DNA of 64,000 nucleotides. Origin: Akkermansiaceae bacterium (GTDB lineage: Bacteria > Verrucomicrobiota > Verrucomicrobiia > Verrucomicrobiales > Akkermansiaceae). Below, piece after piece: positions 48,559-57,869 of the stretch (position 1 is its first letter; every line of letters starts with the position of its first letter). The notes below the pieces were generated by a model, which ran no database searches, was not told the DNA's origin, and saw only the letters and a program-made list of their open reading frames with translations. The position numbers and the translations under genes are program-made. The stretch covers positions 186,001 to 250,000 of the forward strand of contig JAGYIT010000006.1 in assembly GCA_018402445.1 (NCBI GenBank), in the 5' to 3' direction.

Positions 48559-49707
48559 GTGCTTCGCCACAGTTCCACGCTCCTGATCATCGCCGTCGCC
48601 CTCCTTTGCGGACTCGGGCTGGTAATGCTGGCGAGCACCGGCGTCTGGGTTCGCGGGATGGAAAATCCCTACCACTTCGTCACCCGCCAGGCGATGATGG
48701 TTGGTCTAGGTTTGCTGGCCGCCTTCGGCATGGCGAAAATGCCCGGCGACTGGCTCCGCAAGCTCACGCCGGTCGCTTACGTGGGCAGTTGTGTCCTGCT
48801 CGCCCTCTGTTTCATGCCCGGCATCGGCATTGAAGAATACGGCTCGAAGCGCTGGATCAAGTTCCCTATCGTCGGCCAGTTCCAGCCCTCCGAGGCGGCG
48901 AAAATGGTCGTCGTCGTCGCGCTCGCCCTGTGGTTCACGCGCTGGCAGACGGAGGTGCATACTTTCTGGCGCGGCTTCGCCCTGCCTGGTTTGATCATCG
49001 CGATCCCCATCGGCCTGATCGCGGCGGAAACGGATGTGGGCACCGCTCTCTCGCTCGGCGTCGCGGCCGGTGCGGTGATGTTTTGCGTCGGCACCCGGCT
49101 GATCTATATGATTCCCACCGCCCTGGCAGGGATGGCCGGAGCGGCATGGTTCGTTTACAACAACCCGAACCGCTGGGGCCGCATCGAGGCATGGCTCGAT
49201 CTCGAAAACCCCATCCACCAGCTCGACCGGGGCATGCAGCAATGGCGCTCCCTCCTCGCCCTCGGCAACGGCGGCCCTTGGGGCGTCGGCCTCGGCAACG
49301 GAGTGGAGAAATTCGGCACGCTCACCTTCGCCCATATCGATTTCATCTTCCCCGTCATCGGCGAGGAACTCGGCCTGCCCGCCACACTCGGAGTCATCGT
49401 ATGTTATGTGCTGATCGCGGTCGGTGGCGTCGGGATCGCCCTCCAGGCGCGGCAGATCTTCGAGCGCTGCATCGCCCTCGGTCTCACCTGCATGATCGTC
49501 GTCCCCGCCATGGTGAACATCGGCGTCACCACCGCGGTCCTCCCCAACGATGGCCTCCCGCTCCCCTTCGTTAGCTACGGTGGCACCAGCCTCGTCTTCA
49601 GCCTCGCCGCCGTTGGCCTCCTCGTCGGTATCCACCGCCGCTCCCAGGTCGCCGTTGCCAAGGCTTTCCCACTCGGGAAGGAAGTGCGGCTGGCTGTGAG
49701 GCTGTAA
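48559..49707 (+). CDS. ftsW: SEDS protein FtsW
   Basis: LVMLASTGVWVRG, RWIKFPIVGQFQPSEAAKMVVVVALA, AHIDFIFPVIGEELG, NDGLPLPFVSYGGTSLV. Confidence 0.93.
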   Translation: MLRHSSTLLIIAVALLCGLGLVMLASTGVWVRGMENPYHFVTRQAMMVGLGLLAAFGMAKMPGDWLRKLTPVAYVGSCVLLALCFMPGIGIEEYGSKRWIKFPIVGQFQPSEAAKMVVVVALALWFTRWQTEVHTFWRGFALPGLIIAIPIGLIAAETDVGTALSLGVAAGAVMFCVGTRLIYMIPTALAGMAGAAWFVYNNPNRWGRIEAWLDLENPIHQLDRGMQQWRSLLALGNGGPWGVGLGNGVEKFGTLTFAHIDFIFPVIGEELGLPATLGVIVCYVLIAVGGVGIALQARQIFERCIALGLTCMIVVPAMVNIGVTTAVLPNDGLPLPFVSYGGTSLVFSLAAVGLLVGIHRRSQVAVAKAFPLGKEVRLAVRL

Positions 49708-50024
49708 GCCCTTGGACTGCGGCAGCCTGCTGTCCACGGCGGAGGACGAAGAAGTGAGCGCGGCGCAAGATGCCAATGCCGTCCGGTCACAGCAAGGCTG
49801 GATGACCGAAAGCGGCAGTAGGCTGCGGTTCGCAGACTAGACCAGCTGCCAAAAGTCCTTTCGTATTGGATTGTGGTGATTGCTAGCAGGAATTTGCTTT
49901 GTGCGGGAGGCCTTTGAAAGAGCCAATGGTCCGGATCGGAGGGCGGGGAAAAGGGGGTTGCCCCACGCGATTGTTTTTTTGCCGCATACGAATGCTTTTT
50001 TCCTCATGCGAATGCCACGGCAAT

Positions 50025-51240
50025 CTAGGTAGGGAGTAGGCTTTGAATGATCTGCTACCCGTGCGTGGGGGCTTTTGGGTGCGCGCGATCCTTCGCCGCT
50101 TTTGTTCATCAGCGAGCTGTTATGACGGGGTGCCTCGAACTTTCCGAGCCAAAGCTGTATCCCGCCTAAGAATACAAAAGCGGTGATTCTCACCGCAGTC
50201 AAAAGGCTCCGCCCCGCAACAGTGAGTCGATCCCTAGGTAGGGAGTAGGCTTTGAATGATCTGCTACCCGTGCGTGGGGGCTTTTGGGTGCGCGCGATCC
50301 TTCGCCGCTTTTGTTCATCAGCGAGCTGTTATGACGGGGTGCCTCGAACTTTCCGAGCCAAAGCTGTATCCCGCCTAAGAATACAAAAGCGGTGATTCTC
50401 ACCGCAGTCAAAAGGCTCCGCCCCGCATCAGTGAGTCGATCCCTAGGTAGGGAGTAGGCTTTGAATGATCTGCTACCCGTGCGTGGGGCTTTTGGGTGCG
50501 CGCGATCCTTCGCCGCTTTTGTTCATCAGCGAGCTGTTATGACGGGGTGCCTCGAACTTTCCGAGCCAAAGCTGTATCCCGCCTAAGAATACAAAGCGGT
50601 GATTCTCACCGCAGTCAAAGGCTCCGCCCGCATCCAGTGAGTCGATCCCTAGGTAGGGAGTAGGCTTTGAGATGATCTGCTACGTGCGTGAGGGCTATCA
50701 GCGAGCTGTTATGACGGGGTGCCTCGAACTTTCCGAGCCAAAGCTGTATCCCGCCTAAGAATACAAAAGCGGTGATTCTCACCGCAGTCAAAAGGCTCCG
50801 CCCCGCATCAGTGAGTCGATCCCTAGGTAGGGAGTAGGCTTTGAATGATCTGCTACCCGTGCGTGGGGCTTTGGGTGCGCGCGATCCTTCGCCGCTTTTG
50901 TTCATCAGCGAGCTGTTATGACGGGGTGCCTCGAACTTTCCGAGCCAAAGCTGTATCCCGCCTAAGAATACAAAAGCGGTGATTCTCACCGCAGTCAAAA
51001 GGCTCCGCCCCGCATCAGTGAGTCGATCCCTAGGTAGGGAGTAGGCTTTGAATGATCTGCTACCCGTGCGTGGGGCTTTTGGGTGCGCGCGATCCTTCGC
51101 CGCTTTTGTTCATCAGCGAGCTGTTATGACGGGGTGCCTCGAACTTTCCGAGCCAAAGCTGTATCCCGCCTAAGAATACAAAAGCGGTGATTCTCACCGC
51201 AGTCAAAAGGCTCCGCCCCGCATCAGTGAGTCGATCCCTA
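50025..51240. repeat. Tandem array: six copies of a ~208-bp unit (unit 4 deleted to 174 bp)
   Basis: Units start at CTAGGTAGGGAGTAGG: 50025, 50234, 50443, 50649, 50823, 51030, ending at 51238. Each carries gcggtga-ttc-tcaccgc. Confidence 0.95.
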
Positions 51241-51305
51241 GGTTGATCGGCCTGATGCGGATGCTATTGCCGCATGCGAGTGCATTATTTGGGGCGATGG
51301 GAGGA

Positions 51306-51401
51306 TTAGCGTTTTCTTCTGGCGAGTAATGTGTCGCCGGCGAGGAGGATGAGGATTGTAGAAGTGGGTTCGGGGACGGCGTTGTTTGGCATAAATCCCA
51401 T
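51306..51401 (-). pseudogene. Orphan PEP-CTERM sorting-signal tail
   Basis: Minus-strand MGFMPNNAVPEPTSTILILLAGDTLLARRKR*: VPEP, hydrophobic stretch, basic terminus. Confidence 0.7.
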
Positions 51402-51521
51402 TTTTTGTAAGGGTTGTAGCGGATTGGGCTGATCAAAACATTGGTTTTGTGCAGCCATGTTGGCAAACGGTCTAAGGCATCCGCCGGGTGCGATATCCGG
51501 GAAAGTGTCTCTTGTGACGAT

Positions 51522-52352
51522 CTAGCGTCCGATCGAAACATAATCGAAGAGTCGCACCTCGCCGTAAAACACCGCGCAGGCGAGGATCGCCGGTTTCGAG
51601 AGGTTTTCCGTCGGTGCGAGCGTTTCCGCATCCACCAGTGAGAGGTAGTCGATCTTCGCAAACTCAGACCCGCCGATGATTTTCCCGGCCACGCGGAGCA
51701 TGGATTCGGCATCGCTTTCTCCAGCTGCGGCGAGCAGCGCTTGGTGGATGCGTGGGGCGTCGGCGCGCTGCGCGGTTGTGAGGCGGATGTTGCGCGAGGA
51801 CATCGCGAGGCCGTCGCTTTCCCGGATCGTGGGGTGAGGGATGATCTCCGTCTGCAGGTCAAGATCCCGCACCATGCGGCGGATCGCGGCTAGCTGCTGG
51901 AAATCCTTCTCGCCGAAGACGGCGGAGTTGCAGCCGGTGAGGAGGAAAAGTTTCAGCACTACTGTGCAAACCCCGTCGAAATGCCCGGGCCGCGCGGCTC
52001 CGCAAAGGTGGGTGGAGAGCGAGCTTTCCTTGACGGTTACGGAGTGGTCGGAGAAATACATCTCGCCGTCGTCTGGGATGAACACGCCATCGGCTCCGTG
52101 TGTTTCGCAGACTCCGAGATCGGCCGAGAGGGGGCGCGGATAGGCTGCGAGATCGCCCGCGCGGTCAAACTGGATGGGATTTACGAAAATAGAAACGAGC
52201 ACCGTGCCCTCTGTTCCGGCTTTTTCCTTGGCCAGAGAGATCAGCGAAGCATGGCCTTCATGCAGTGCACCCATCGTCGGCACAAGGATGATGGGACGGG
52301 ACGCTGCATCGAGGCGGGCGCGCAGTTCGGCTTTTGTTTTTGCGATCCACAT
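51522..52352 (-). CDS. panC: Pantoate--beta-alanine ligase
   Basis: LVPTMGALHEGHASLI, VSIFVNPIQF, VLKLFLLTGCNSAVFGEKDFQQLAAIRRMVRDL, MSSRNIRL. Confidence 0.95.
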   Translation of the reverse strand: MWIAKTKAELRARLDAASRPIILVPTMGALHEGHASLISLAKEKAGTEGTVLVSIFVNPIQFDRAGDLAAYPRPLSADLGVCETHGADGVFIPDDGEMYFSDHSVTVKESSLSTHLCGAARPGHFDGVCTVVLKLFLLTGCNSAVFGEKDFQQLAAIRRMVRDLDLQTEIIPHPTIRESDGLAMSSRNIRLTTAQRADAPRIHQALLAAAGESDAESMLRVAGKIIGGSEFAKIDYLSLVDAETLAPTENLSKPAILACAVFYGEVRLFDYVSIGR

Positions 52353-52355
52353 GAA

Positions 52356-52964
52356 TCAATCCCTCTCTCTTTCCGATTCCTGTTCCTCGCCTCCCGCTCC
52401 CCGCATGATCCGCATTCCCTGCCGGATGTATTGCGCCATGGAAAGCAGGATGAACACGGCGGCGAAGGCGCATGGATAGACAGGGGAAATCTCTGTCACT
52501 CGCAGCATCACCCAGCCTAGTACGACAAATAGAAAGAAAGTGCAGACTTTCCCCGTCCAATGCGGGCGGATCTTCACTTTTTTCCGGGCTGACCACATCA
52601 CGCGAATGCCCGCGAGGATCACGGAATCACGCAGCACGACGAGCGCCGCAAACCAGAGCGGGATGCGCCAGCCCTCCACTCCCCAATCAAAGAAAGTGAG
52701 GATCAGCAGCGCACTGAGCACCAGCGCCTTGTCGGCGATGGGATCGAGGAAAGCGCCGAGTTCCGAGACCTGATTGAAACGGCGCGCGATCCAGCCATCG
52801 ATCCCGTCCGTGACAGCAGCCGTCACAAACACCCAGAACGCCGCCCAGCGCAGTGTCTCGTTAGGCGTGCCCGCCGCCGTGCCGAGGCCGTAGCAGATGG
52901 CCAAGAAAGCGAACACCGGCACCAGCACAAGCCGGACGACGGTGAGTTTCGTGGCGAAGGTCAT
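52356..52964 (-). CDS. pgsA: CDP-diacylglycerol--glycerol-3-phosphate 3-phosphatidyltransferase
   Basis: KLTVVRLVLVPVFAF; CDP-alcohol phosphatidyltransferase motif DGIDGWIARRFNQVSELGAFLDPIADKAL. Confidence 0.92.
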   Translation of the reverse strand: MTFATKLTVVRLVLVPVFAFLAICYGLGTAAGTPNETLRWAAFWVFVTAAVTDGIDGWIARRFNQVSELGAFLDPIADKALVLSALLILTFFDWGVEGWRIPLWFAALVVLRDSVILAGIRVMWSARKKVKIRPHWTGKVCTFFLFVVLGWVMLRVTEISPVYPCAFAAVFILLSMAQYIRQGMRIMRGAGGEEQESERERD

Positions 52965-53012
52965 GCCGCGAGCCTAACAGCCTTATCGGGAAAGGGAATG
53001 CTGAATCGGCGG

Positions 53013-53726
53013 TCACCAGTTCACGTTCGTTCCGCGCGTGTCGATGTGCGTGAACGACGAGTATCTTCCAACGCCGCCCTTGAAGAGACCCCGGTCGCGG
53101 AGGCTGCGGGCAGCGGCAGTGACGTTTCGAGCGGAAGTATCGAACTGGATATCGACGGCGACATTCGCTAGGTGCCAGGATTGCCTTTTGGCTCCTCTGC
53201 AGCGGGCGTTGTAGGCGGGCGAGCGGTAAGCGGAGACGATCTCCTTCACCGGCACGCGCATTTCCGAAGAGACGCGATCGACCACGCGCAGCGTGTAGCC
53301 CATGCGCGTCCACCACTGACGCGGCGGCAGCATGTTCCAGACCGATCCGCGCTCCTTGGCGTGCGCCGCGATCACCTCTTGGGCGCTGATGTTGCGCATT
53401 TTCAGGGAGTTCAGGTAATTCGCGTAATCCTTGAGATTGCGTCCTTGCAGGCGCACCCACTCCTCGGGGAAACCGCCGATGTTTTTGCTCGGCGCGGTGC
53501 CTTTGCTCACCCGGGCATCGCTGGGGACTGATCTCACCTTCACGACCGGCAGTTCGTCCTTTTTTTTCCCAAACCAAGACGCGCTCGCCGTGCCGGAGGT
53601 GGCGCAGAGCGCGGTGGTGGCGAGACCCAGCGTGCCGATGACCTTGCGTCGGCTGGTGAAAGATTCCGACAGTTGCGCCGGTAAAATGAGCGGTTCGGGA
53701 GATTGGAGCGGCTCTTGGGAAGTCAT
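53013..53726 (-). CDS. YcbK/DUF882 (peptidase M15-like) protein with Tat-like leader
   Basis: SRRKVIGTLGLATTALCATSGTASA; VSAYRSPAYNARCRGAKRQSWHLANVAVDIQF; YSSFTHIDTRG. Confidence 0.8.
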   Translation of the reverse strand: MTSQEPLQSPEPLILPAQLSESFTSRRKVIGTLGLATTALCATSGTASASWFGKKKDELPVVKVRSVPSDARVSKGTAPSKNIGGFPEEWVRLQGRNLKDYANYLNSLKMRNISAQEVIAAHAKERGSVWNMLPPRQWWTRMGYTLRVVDRVSSEMRVPVKEIVSAYRSPAYNARCRGAKRQSWHLANVAVDIQFDTSARNVTAAARSLRDRGLFKGGVGRYSSFTHIDTRGTNVNW

Positions 53727-54132
53727 AAATGGGTTACTGAAGTGCTTTCGGGATGGTTCACCGGTAGCTGATAACGTGCCAGACGGAATTCAGACACTCC
53801 ACCAATCGGTAAAATTCCCGGACACCCAAGCAGCCTCAGAACTTGCGACAAGCAAAAAAGGCCGATTTTCCTCTAACAACGGGGGGATTTCGATATCTCC
53901 GGCGATCTCCTATTTCCCCGGGTGATTCCAAACACGAGCGGATCGAGTATTTCGGCACGGTTCGCAGCCGTGGGCATCCACCTCGGATGGCTGGCGGCGG
54001 CGGGGGCGGTGATGACCGCAGGCATCCGAATGCAAGGCGCGGCGCTAATCGGCAAACACGATTTCCGCGGGTGGAGGATGGTTCGCTTAGAATGTTCCTA
54101 CCGTTGGATTCGCTTTGCTGAAAATCTCCGCC

Positions 54133-55869
54133 CTAGTGTTTTCTGAATGCGATTGCCGTCGTTAGGCCGATGAGGGAAAGCAGGATGATGCCCCAATCGC
54201 CGATGAGGGCGTAGAGTGAGAAGCTGGGCTGGACGGGGATGTTGAGTTCGGCGAGGAGGCTGCCGCGGGTGAAATGGCTGCCGTCCGCGTCGGCGAGGAT
54301 CTGGGGCTTTCCGGTGCGCGGATGGGCGGTGGAGCCGATGGTGTCGATGGCGGCACTGACGCCAGTGTTGGCGCAGCGGAGCATGGGGCGGCGCAGCTCG
54401 ATGGCGCGGAAGCGGGCGTTGGCGAAATGCTGGGCGGCGGCGGGGGATTCCTTGAACCAGCCGTCGTTGGTGAGGTTCACAATGATCTGCGGGCCGGAGC
54501 GGACGAATTTTCGCGTCAGGCGCGGCACGGTGTCCTCGAAGCAGACGGCGGGGATGATGCCGATGTCCTTGCCCTTGAGCTTCGCGGGCAAGGGATCGAG
54601 CGAGGGGCCGGCGGTGAACGAGCCGTTGTATTCGGCACCCGCCTGCTGCTCGTAGATTTTTTTGAGCAGCGGGATGGAGTCCACGAAGGGGATCGTCTCT
54701 CCGAAGATGACGAGGTGGTGCTTGCGGTAGGTTTCGAGGTCGCCCTCCGCGTCCTGGAGCGCGATGGAGTTGTAGATCTTCGCGTTCTCCTTTTGGTAAA
54801 GGCCGTCCTCGCGCGCCTCGCCTTCGATCTCCACCACGCCGTAGATCAGGTCGAACGAGCCGCCTTCGCGGACGCGGCTGATGGTGTCGAGGTTTTCCCG
54901 CCACGAACCCCATTCGCCGCTGTCGGTGCGGATGATGCGGCCGGTCAGCGCGGTTTCCGGCCACAGCACCCAATCGGGATGGCTCAGTTCGATTTCCCCC
55001 TCGCCGCCTTCCTTCACGGCGGCCTGGAGTTTTTCCTCATCCGCACTCGCGATCGCTTCCAGCGCGGTTGCGGTCTCGTCCTCGTAGCCCATGTGGACTT
55101 GCTCCGCTGTCCAGAGCTGGCGGGCGCCTTCGTGCGGGATGTTGATCTGCACGAGCAGGGCTTTCAGCGGGATGGATTCCTTGCCGCTTTCCATCGCGAT
55201 ACGCAGAAGGCCGTAGCCGATGAGCAAGCCGACGCAAAGGGCGGTCGCCCCGAAATCCCAGCGCGGGCGGCGGATGCCATCGGACGCGGTTTTCCGAATG
55301 CGGTGGGCGACCTGGATGAGCACGCATTGGAAAAACACGAGCATCAGGGAAAGGCCGGTCACGCCGAGGAGATCGGCGGCCTGGGAAATGACGAGGGTGT
55401 CGTGGAAAGCAACGCCGAGCCCGTTCCAGCCGAAGCCGGTGAACAGCCAGCCGCGCAGCCACTCAAGCCCGGCCCAGGCGGTGGCGTGGGTGAAAGCGGT
55501 GAAGAGGCTGCGGAAGGGGCTTTCGGAAATCTCTTCCGTGCGGTTCCAGGGGTTTCCGATCGTGGCGGCAAAGGCTCCGAAGGCACCGAAAAAAAGCGCG
55601 AGATACGAGGCCAGCACGATAGGGCCGAGCCATGAGACGGTGGAAAGCCACGACACCTGGATGCCGAAGGCGATGGCTCCGGTGAGGTAGCCGATCAGGA
55701 AACCTTTCTTCGCGCGGTGTTTTCCTTTCAGGCTCCACACGGCGATGAGCAATGGGATCAGGCAGACCCACGCGAGGATCTCCGCGTTGAAAGGCGGGAC
55801 GAGCGCGGCGACCATCAGTCCGGAGAGGATGATGGCCAGGGTGCGGAAAATGAGGGCGTGGCCGGGCAT
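54133..55869 (-). CDS. lnt: Apolipoprotein N-acyltransferase
   Basis: Multi-TM N-terminus, WLRGWLFTGFGWNGLG, WVLWPETAL, KHHLVIFGETIPF, GIIPAVCFEDTVPRLTR, IVNLTNDGWF. Confidence 0.92.
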   Translation of the reverse strand: MPGHALIFRTLAIILSGLMVAALVPPFNAEILAWVCLIPLLIAVWSLKGKHRAKKGFLIGYLTGAIAFGIQVSWLSTVSWLGPIVLASYLALFFGAFGAFAATIGNPWNRTEEISESPFRSLFTAFTHATAWAGLEWLRGWLFTGFGWNGLGVAFHDTLVISQAADLLGVTGLSLMLVFFQCVLIQVAHRIRKTASDGIRRPRWDFGATALCVGLLIGYGLLRIAMESGKESIPLKALLVQINIPHEGARQLWTAEQVHMGYEDETATALEAIASADEEKLQAAVKEGGEGEIELSHPDWVLWPETALTGRIIRTDSGEWGSWRENLDTISRVREGGSFDLIYGVVEIEGEAREDGLYQKENAKIYNSIALQDAEGDLETYRKHHLVIFGETIPFVDSIPLLKKIYEQQAGAEYNGSFTAGPSLDPLPAKLKGKDIGIIPAVCFEDTVPRLTRKFVRSGPQIIVNLTNDGWFKESPAAAQHFANARFRAIELRRPMLRCANTGVSAAIDTIGSTAHPRTGKPQILADADGSHFTRGSLLAELNIPVQPSFSLYALIGDWGIILLSLIGLTTAIAFRKH

Positions 55870-55872
55870 GGC

Positions 55873-56616
55873 TCAGAGTTTGCCCGGATTTTCGCCGAGG
55901 GCGAGGAGAAGCGCGAGGACGCGGAGGGCTTTTTCCATTTCCGATTTCCACGGGCGCGCGGGGCGGAGGATGGGCCAGCCGTTTTGGACGGCGAGTTTTT
56001 CCAGCGGCGGCTTCGGGTTCACGACGGTGGCCTTTTCGCAAACGGCGAGCATCGGCAGGTCGGCGGTGCTGTCGGTATAGCCGTGCGAGTTCACGAGTTT
56101 TCCGCCGATGAAATACGATGCAGGTAGTAGTTTGCGGAGACGGATGACCTTGTTTTCACCTTTGTGGTTCGTGAGATCGGGGAAGAGGAGATTGTTTTCC
56201 AATACGGTGCCGAGGGAGAGATCGAAGCCGAGCAAACGCCCGACCTCCGCCGCGTAGCACTCGGGGCTCGCGGAGCTGAGGATGGTCAGGTGGCCGGCGG
56301 CCTTGTGTGCGGCGAGGGCGGTTTTCAGTTCGGAATAGATGCTTGGCTGGAGTCTCGCGGCGAATTCACGGGAAAGCTCCGCGAGACGTTCGGGCGGCAT
56401 TTTCCACAGGAAGCAATGGAACACGCGCTTCATGTTTTCCGTGCCCAGCAGCTTCGCGAAGGGCAGGAAGGCGAGGAACAGCGGCACGGAAAACGCGCGC
56501 CACGGCTCCGCGCGGATCACGTGGTGGCGGAAGAGGAGCTGGCAATCCCATGCCAGCAGGGTGCCGTCCATGTCGAAGAGGGCGATGCCGGGCGGTGGGG
56601 ATTCGGAGTGTGGCAT
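55873..56616 (-). CDS. HAD-superfamily hydrolase (HAD-IB, SerB-like)
   Basis: IALFDMDGTLLAWDCQLLF, LTILSSASPECYAAEVGRLLGFD, HGYTDSTADLPML. Confidence 0.85.
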   Translation of the reverse strand: MPHSESPPPGIALFDMDGTLLAWDCQLLFRHHVIRAEPWRAFSVPLFLAFLPFAKLLGTENMKRVFHCFLWKMPPERLAELSREFAARLQPSIYSELKTALAAHKAAGHLTILSSASPECYAAEVGRLLGFDLSLGTVLENNLLFPDLTNHKGENKVIRLRKLLPASYFIGGKLVNSHGYTDSTADLPMLAVCEKATVVNPKPPLEKLAVQNGWPILRPARPWKSEMEKALRVLALLLALGENPGKL

Positions 56617-56639
56617 GTCTGCAAGTTGACCGTGGATTT

Positions 56640-57812
56640 TCATGGCTTGGCAAGCGCCAGCAGTTCCACCTGCAATGGCCGCAGGCCGATGGCTTCGATG
56701 CCGGGTTTCAGTTTGAACCGGTCTTCCCCGCCGTAAACGACGAAACTTTTCCCCGGATTTACATCGGCCAGGGCGGAGTGAAACCCCTTGGTTAGGCTTG
56801 GCGAGAGGCCGCGCTTGATCTCGACCGCCCAGATCTCGCCGGTGCGGAATTTCAGGATCAGGTCGATTTTCGCACCCGCGTTGGTGCGGTAGAAGTAGGC
56901 CTCGGTTCGCGGCGGGACGCAGGAAAGCAGATTCTCGATCACAAAGCCCTCCCAACTGGCTCCGACGACAGGATGGCCGGCGAGGGCTTCGAGGTTGCCG
57001 ATCCCAAGGAGTTCGTGCAGCAGGCCCGAGTCCCTAATGTAGATTTTCGGCGATTTAACGAGGCGTTTGCCCACGTTCGCATGCCATGGCTGGAGCTTGC
57101 GGAGCAGGAGCATGTTTTCGAGCAAGTCGAGATGCGCGGTTACGGTGCGACCGTCGATTTCCAGATTCCTCGACAACGCGGCGATGTTGGCAATGCCGCC
57201 CTGGGAGTGAGCCAGCATCGTCCAAAGATTCCTCACCTTTCCCGCAGCGAGGCGGCTGCCCTGGAGCGGCACCTCGCGCTCGAGATAGGACCGGATCAGG
57301 AAATCCCGATACTCGGAACTCTCCGCATCGCTTTCGCGAAGATAGCTGTCAGGAAATCCGCCGCGGAGCCAGAGGACATGAACCGGCGCGGGCGCGGTTT
57401 CGAGGGCATCTAGGGGATTGAGTTCGATGTAGGCGATGCGCCCGGCCAGCGTCTCGCTGCTGCGTTGGATGAGTTCCAGGGAAGCGGAACCGAGCAGCAG
57501 GAAGCGCCCGGTGGTCTTGCCATTTTTGCGGCCTTCGTCGATCAGCCCGCGCAAGGAAGGGAAAAGTTCCGGGACGCGCTGGATCTCATCCAGGATGACC
57601 AAATGTTGTTCCCGCGCGGAAAGGTAGTCCTCGGGATCGGAAAGTTTCCTCAGGTCGCGCTGGCTCTCCAGATCGAGATAAATGCCGTCGAATTCCCGGC
57701 CACAAGCCTGCGCGAGGGTGGTTTTACCCACCTGCCGCGCCCCCACGAGAGCGACTGCCGGGAATCGCCCCAGCAAAGCCATCGTCTGCGCGAATGCCCG
57801 CCTTGGAATCAT
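56640..57812 (-). CDS. AAA ATPase with DUF4143 C-terminus
   Basis: LVGARQVGKTTLAQACG, HLVILDEIQRVPELFPSLR, LLLGSASLELIQ, YFYRTNAGAKIDLILKFRTGEIWAVEIKRG. Confidence 0.9.
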   Translation of the reverse strand: MIPRRAFAQTMALLGRFPAVALVGARQVGKTTLAQACGREFDGIYLDLESQRDLRKLSDPEDYLSAREQHLVILDEIQRVPELFPSLRGLIDEGRKNGKTTGRFLLLGSASLELIQRSSETLAGRIAYIELNPLDALETAPAPVHVLWLRGGFPDSYLRESDAESSEYRDFLIRSYLEREVPLQGSRLAAGKVRNLWTMLAHSQGGIANIAALSRNLEIDGRTVTAHLDLLENMLLLRKLQPWHANVGKRLVKSPKIYIRDSGLLHELLGIGNLEALAGHPVVGASWEGFVIENLLSCVPPRTEAYFYRTNAGAKIDLILKFRTGEIWAVEIKRGLSPSLTKGFHSALADVNPGKSFVVYGGEDRFKLKPGIEAIGLRPLQVELLALAKP

Positions 57813-57852
57813 CCTTGAAAAATTAGCATTATGATGCTAATAATACAAGGAT
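57811..57852. promoter_or_regulatory. Nested dyad overlapping the start of the DUF4143 ATPase
   Basis: ATCCTTG-aaaaa-TTAGCAT-tatg-ATGCTAA-taata-CAAGGAT: two perfect 7-bp arm pairs with equal 5-nt spacers. Confidence 0.8.
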
Positions 57853-57869
57853 AATCTACGCGGATCCAT

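Noticed and set aside
50199-50998. Repeated small ORFs MTAVRITAFVFLGGIQLWLGKFEAPRHNSSLMNKSGEGSRAP...
   Set aside because: They recur only because the DNA repeats; indels between units break the frame, so there is no sign of protein-level selection.
50025-51240. CRISPR array
   Set aside because: Units are ~208 bp contiguous repeats without short repeat/unique spacer alternation and no cas genes are present.
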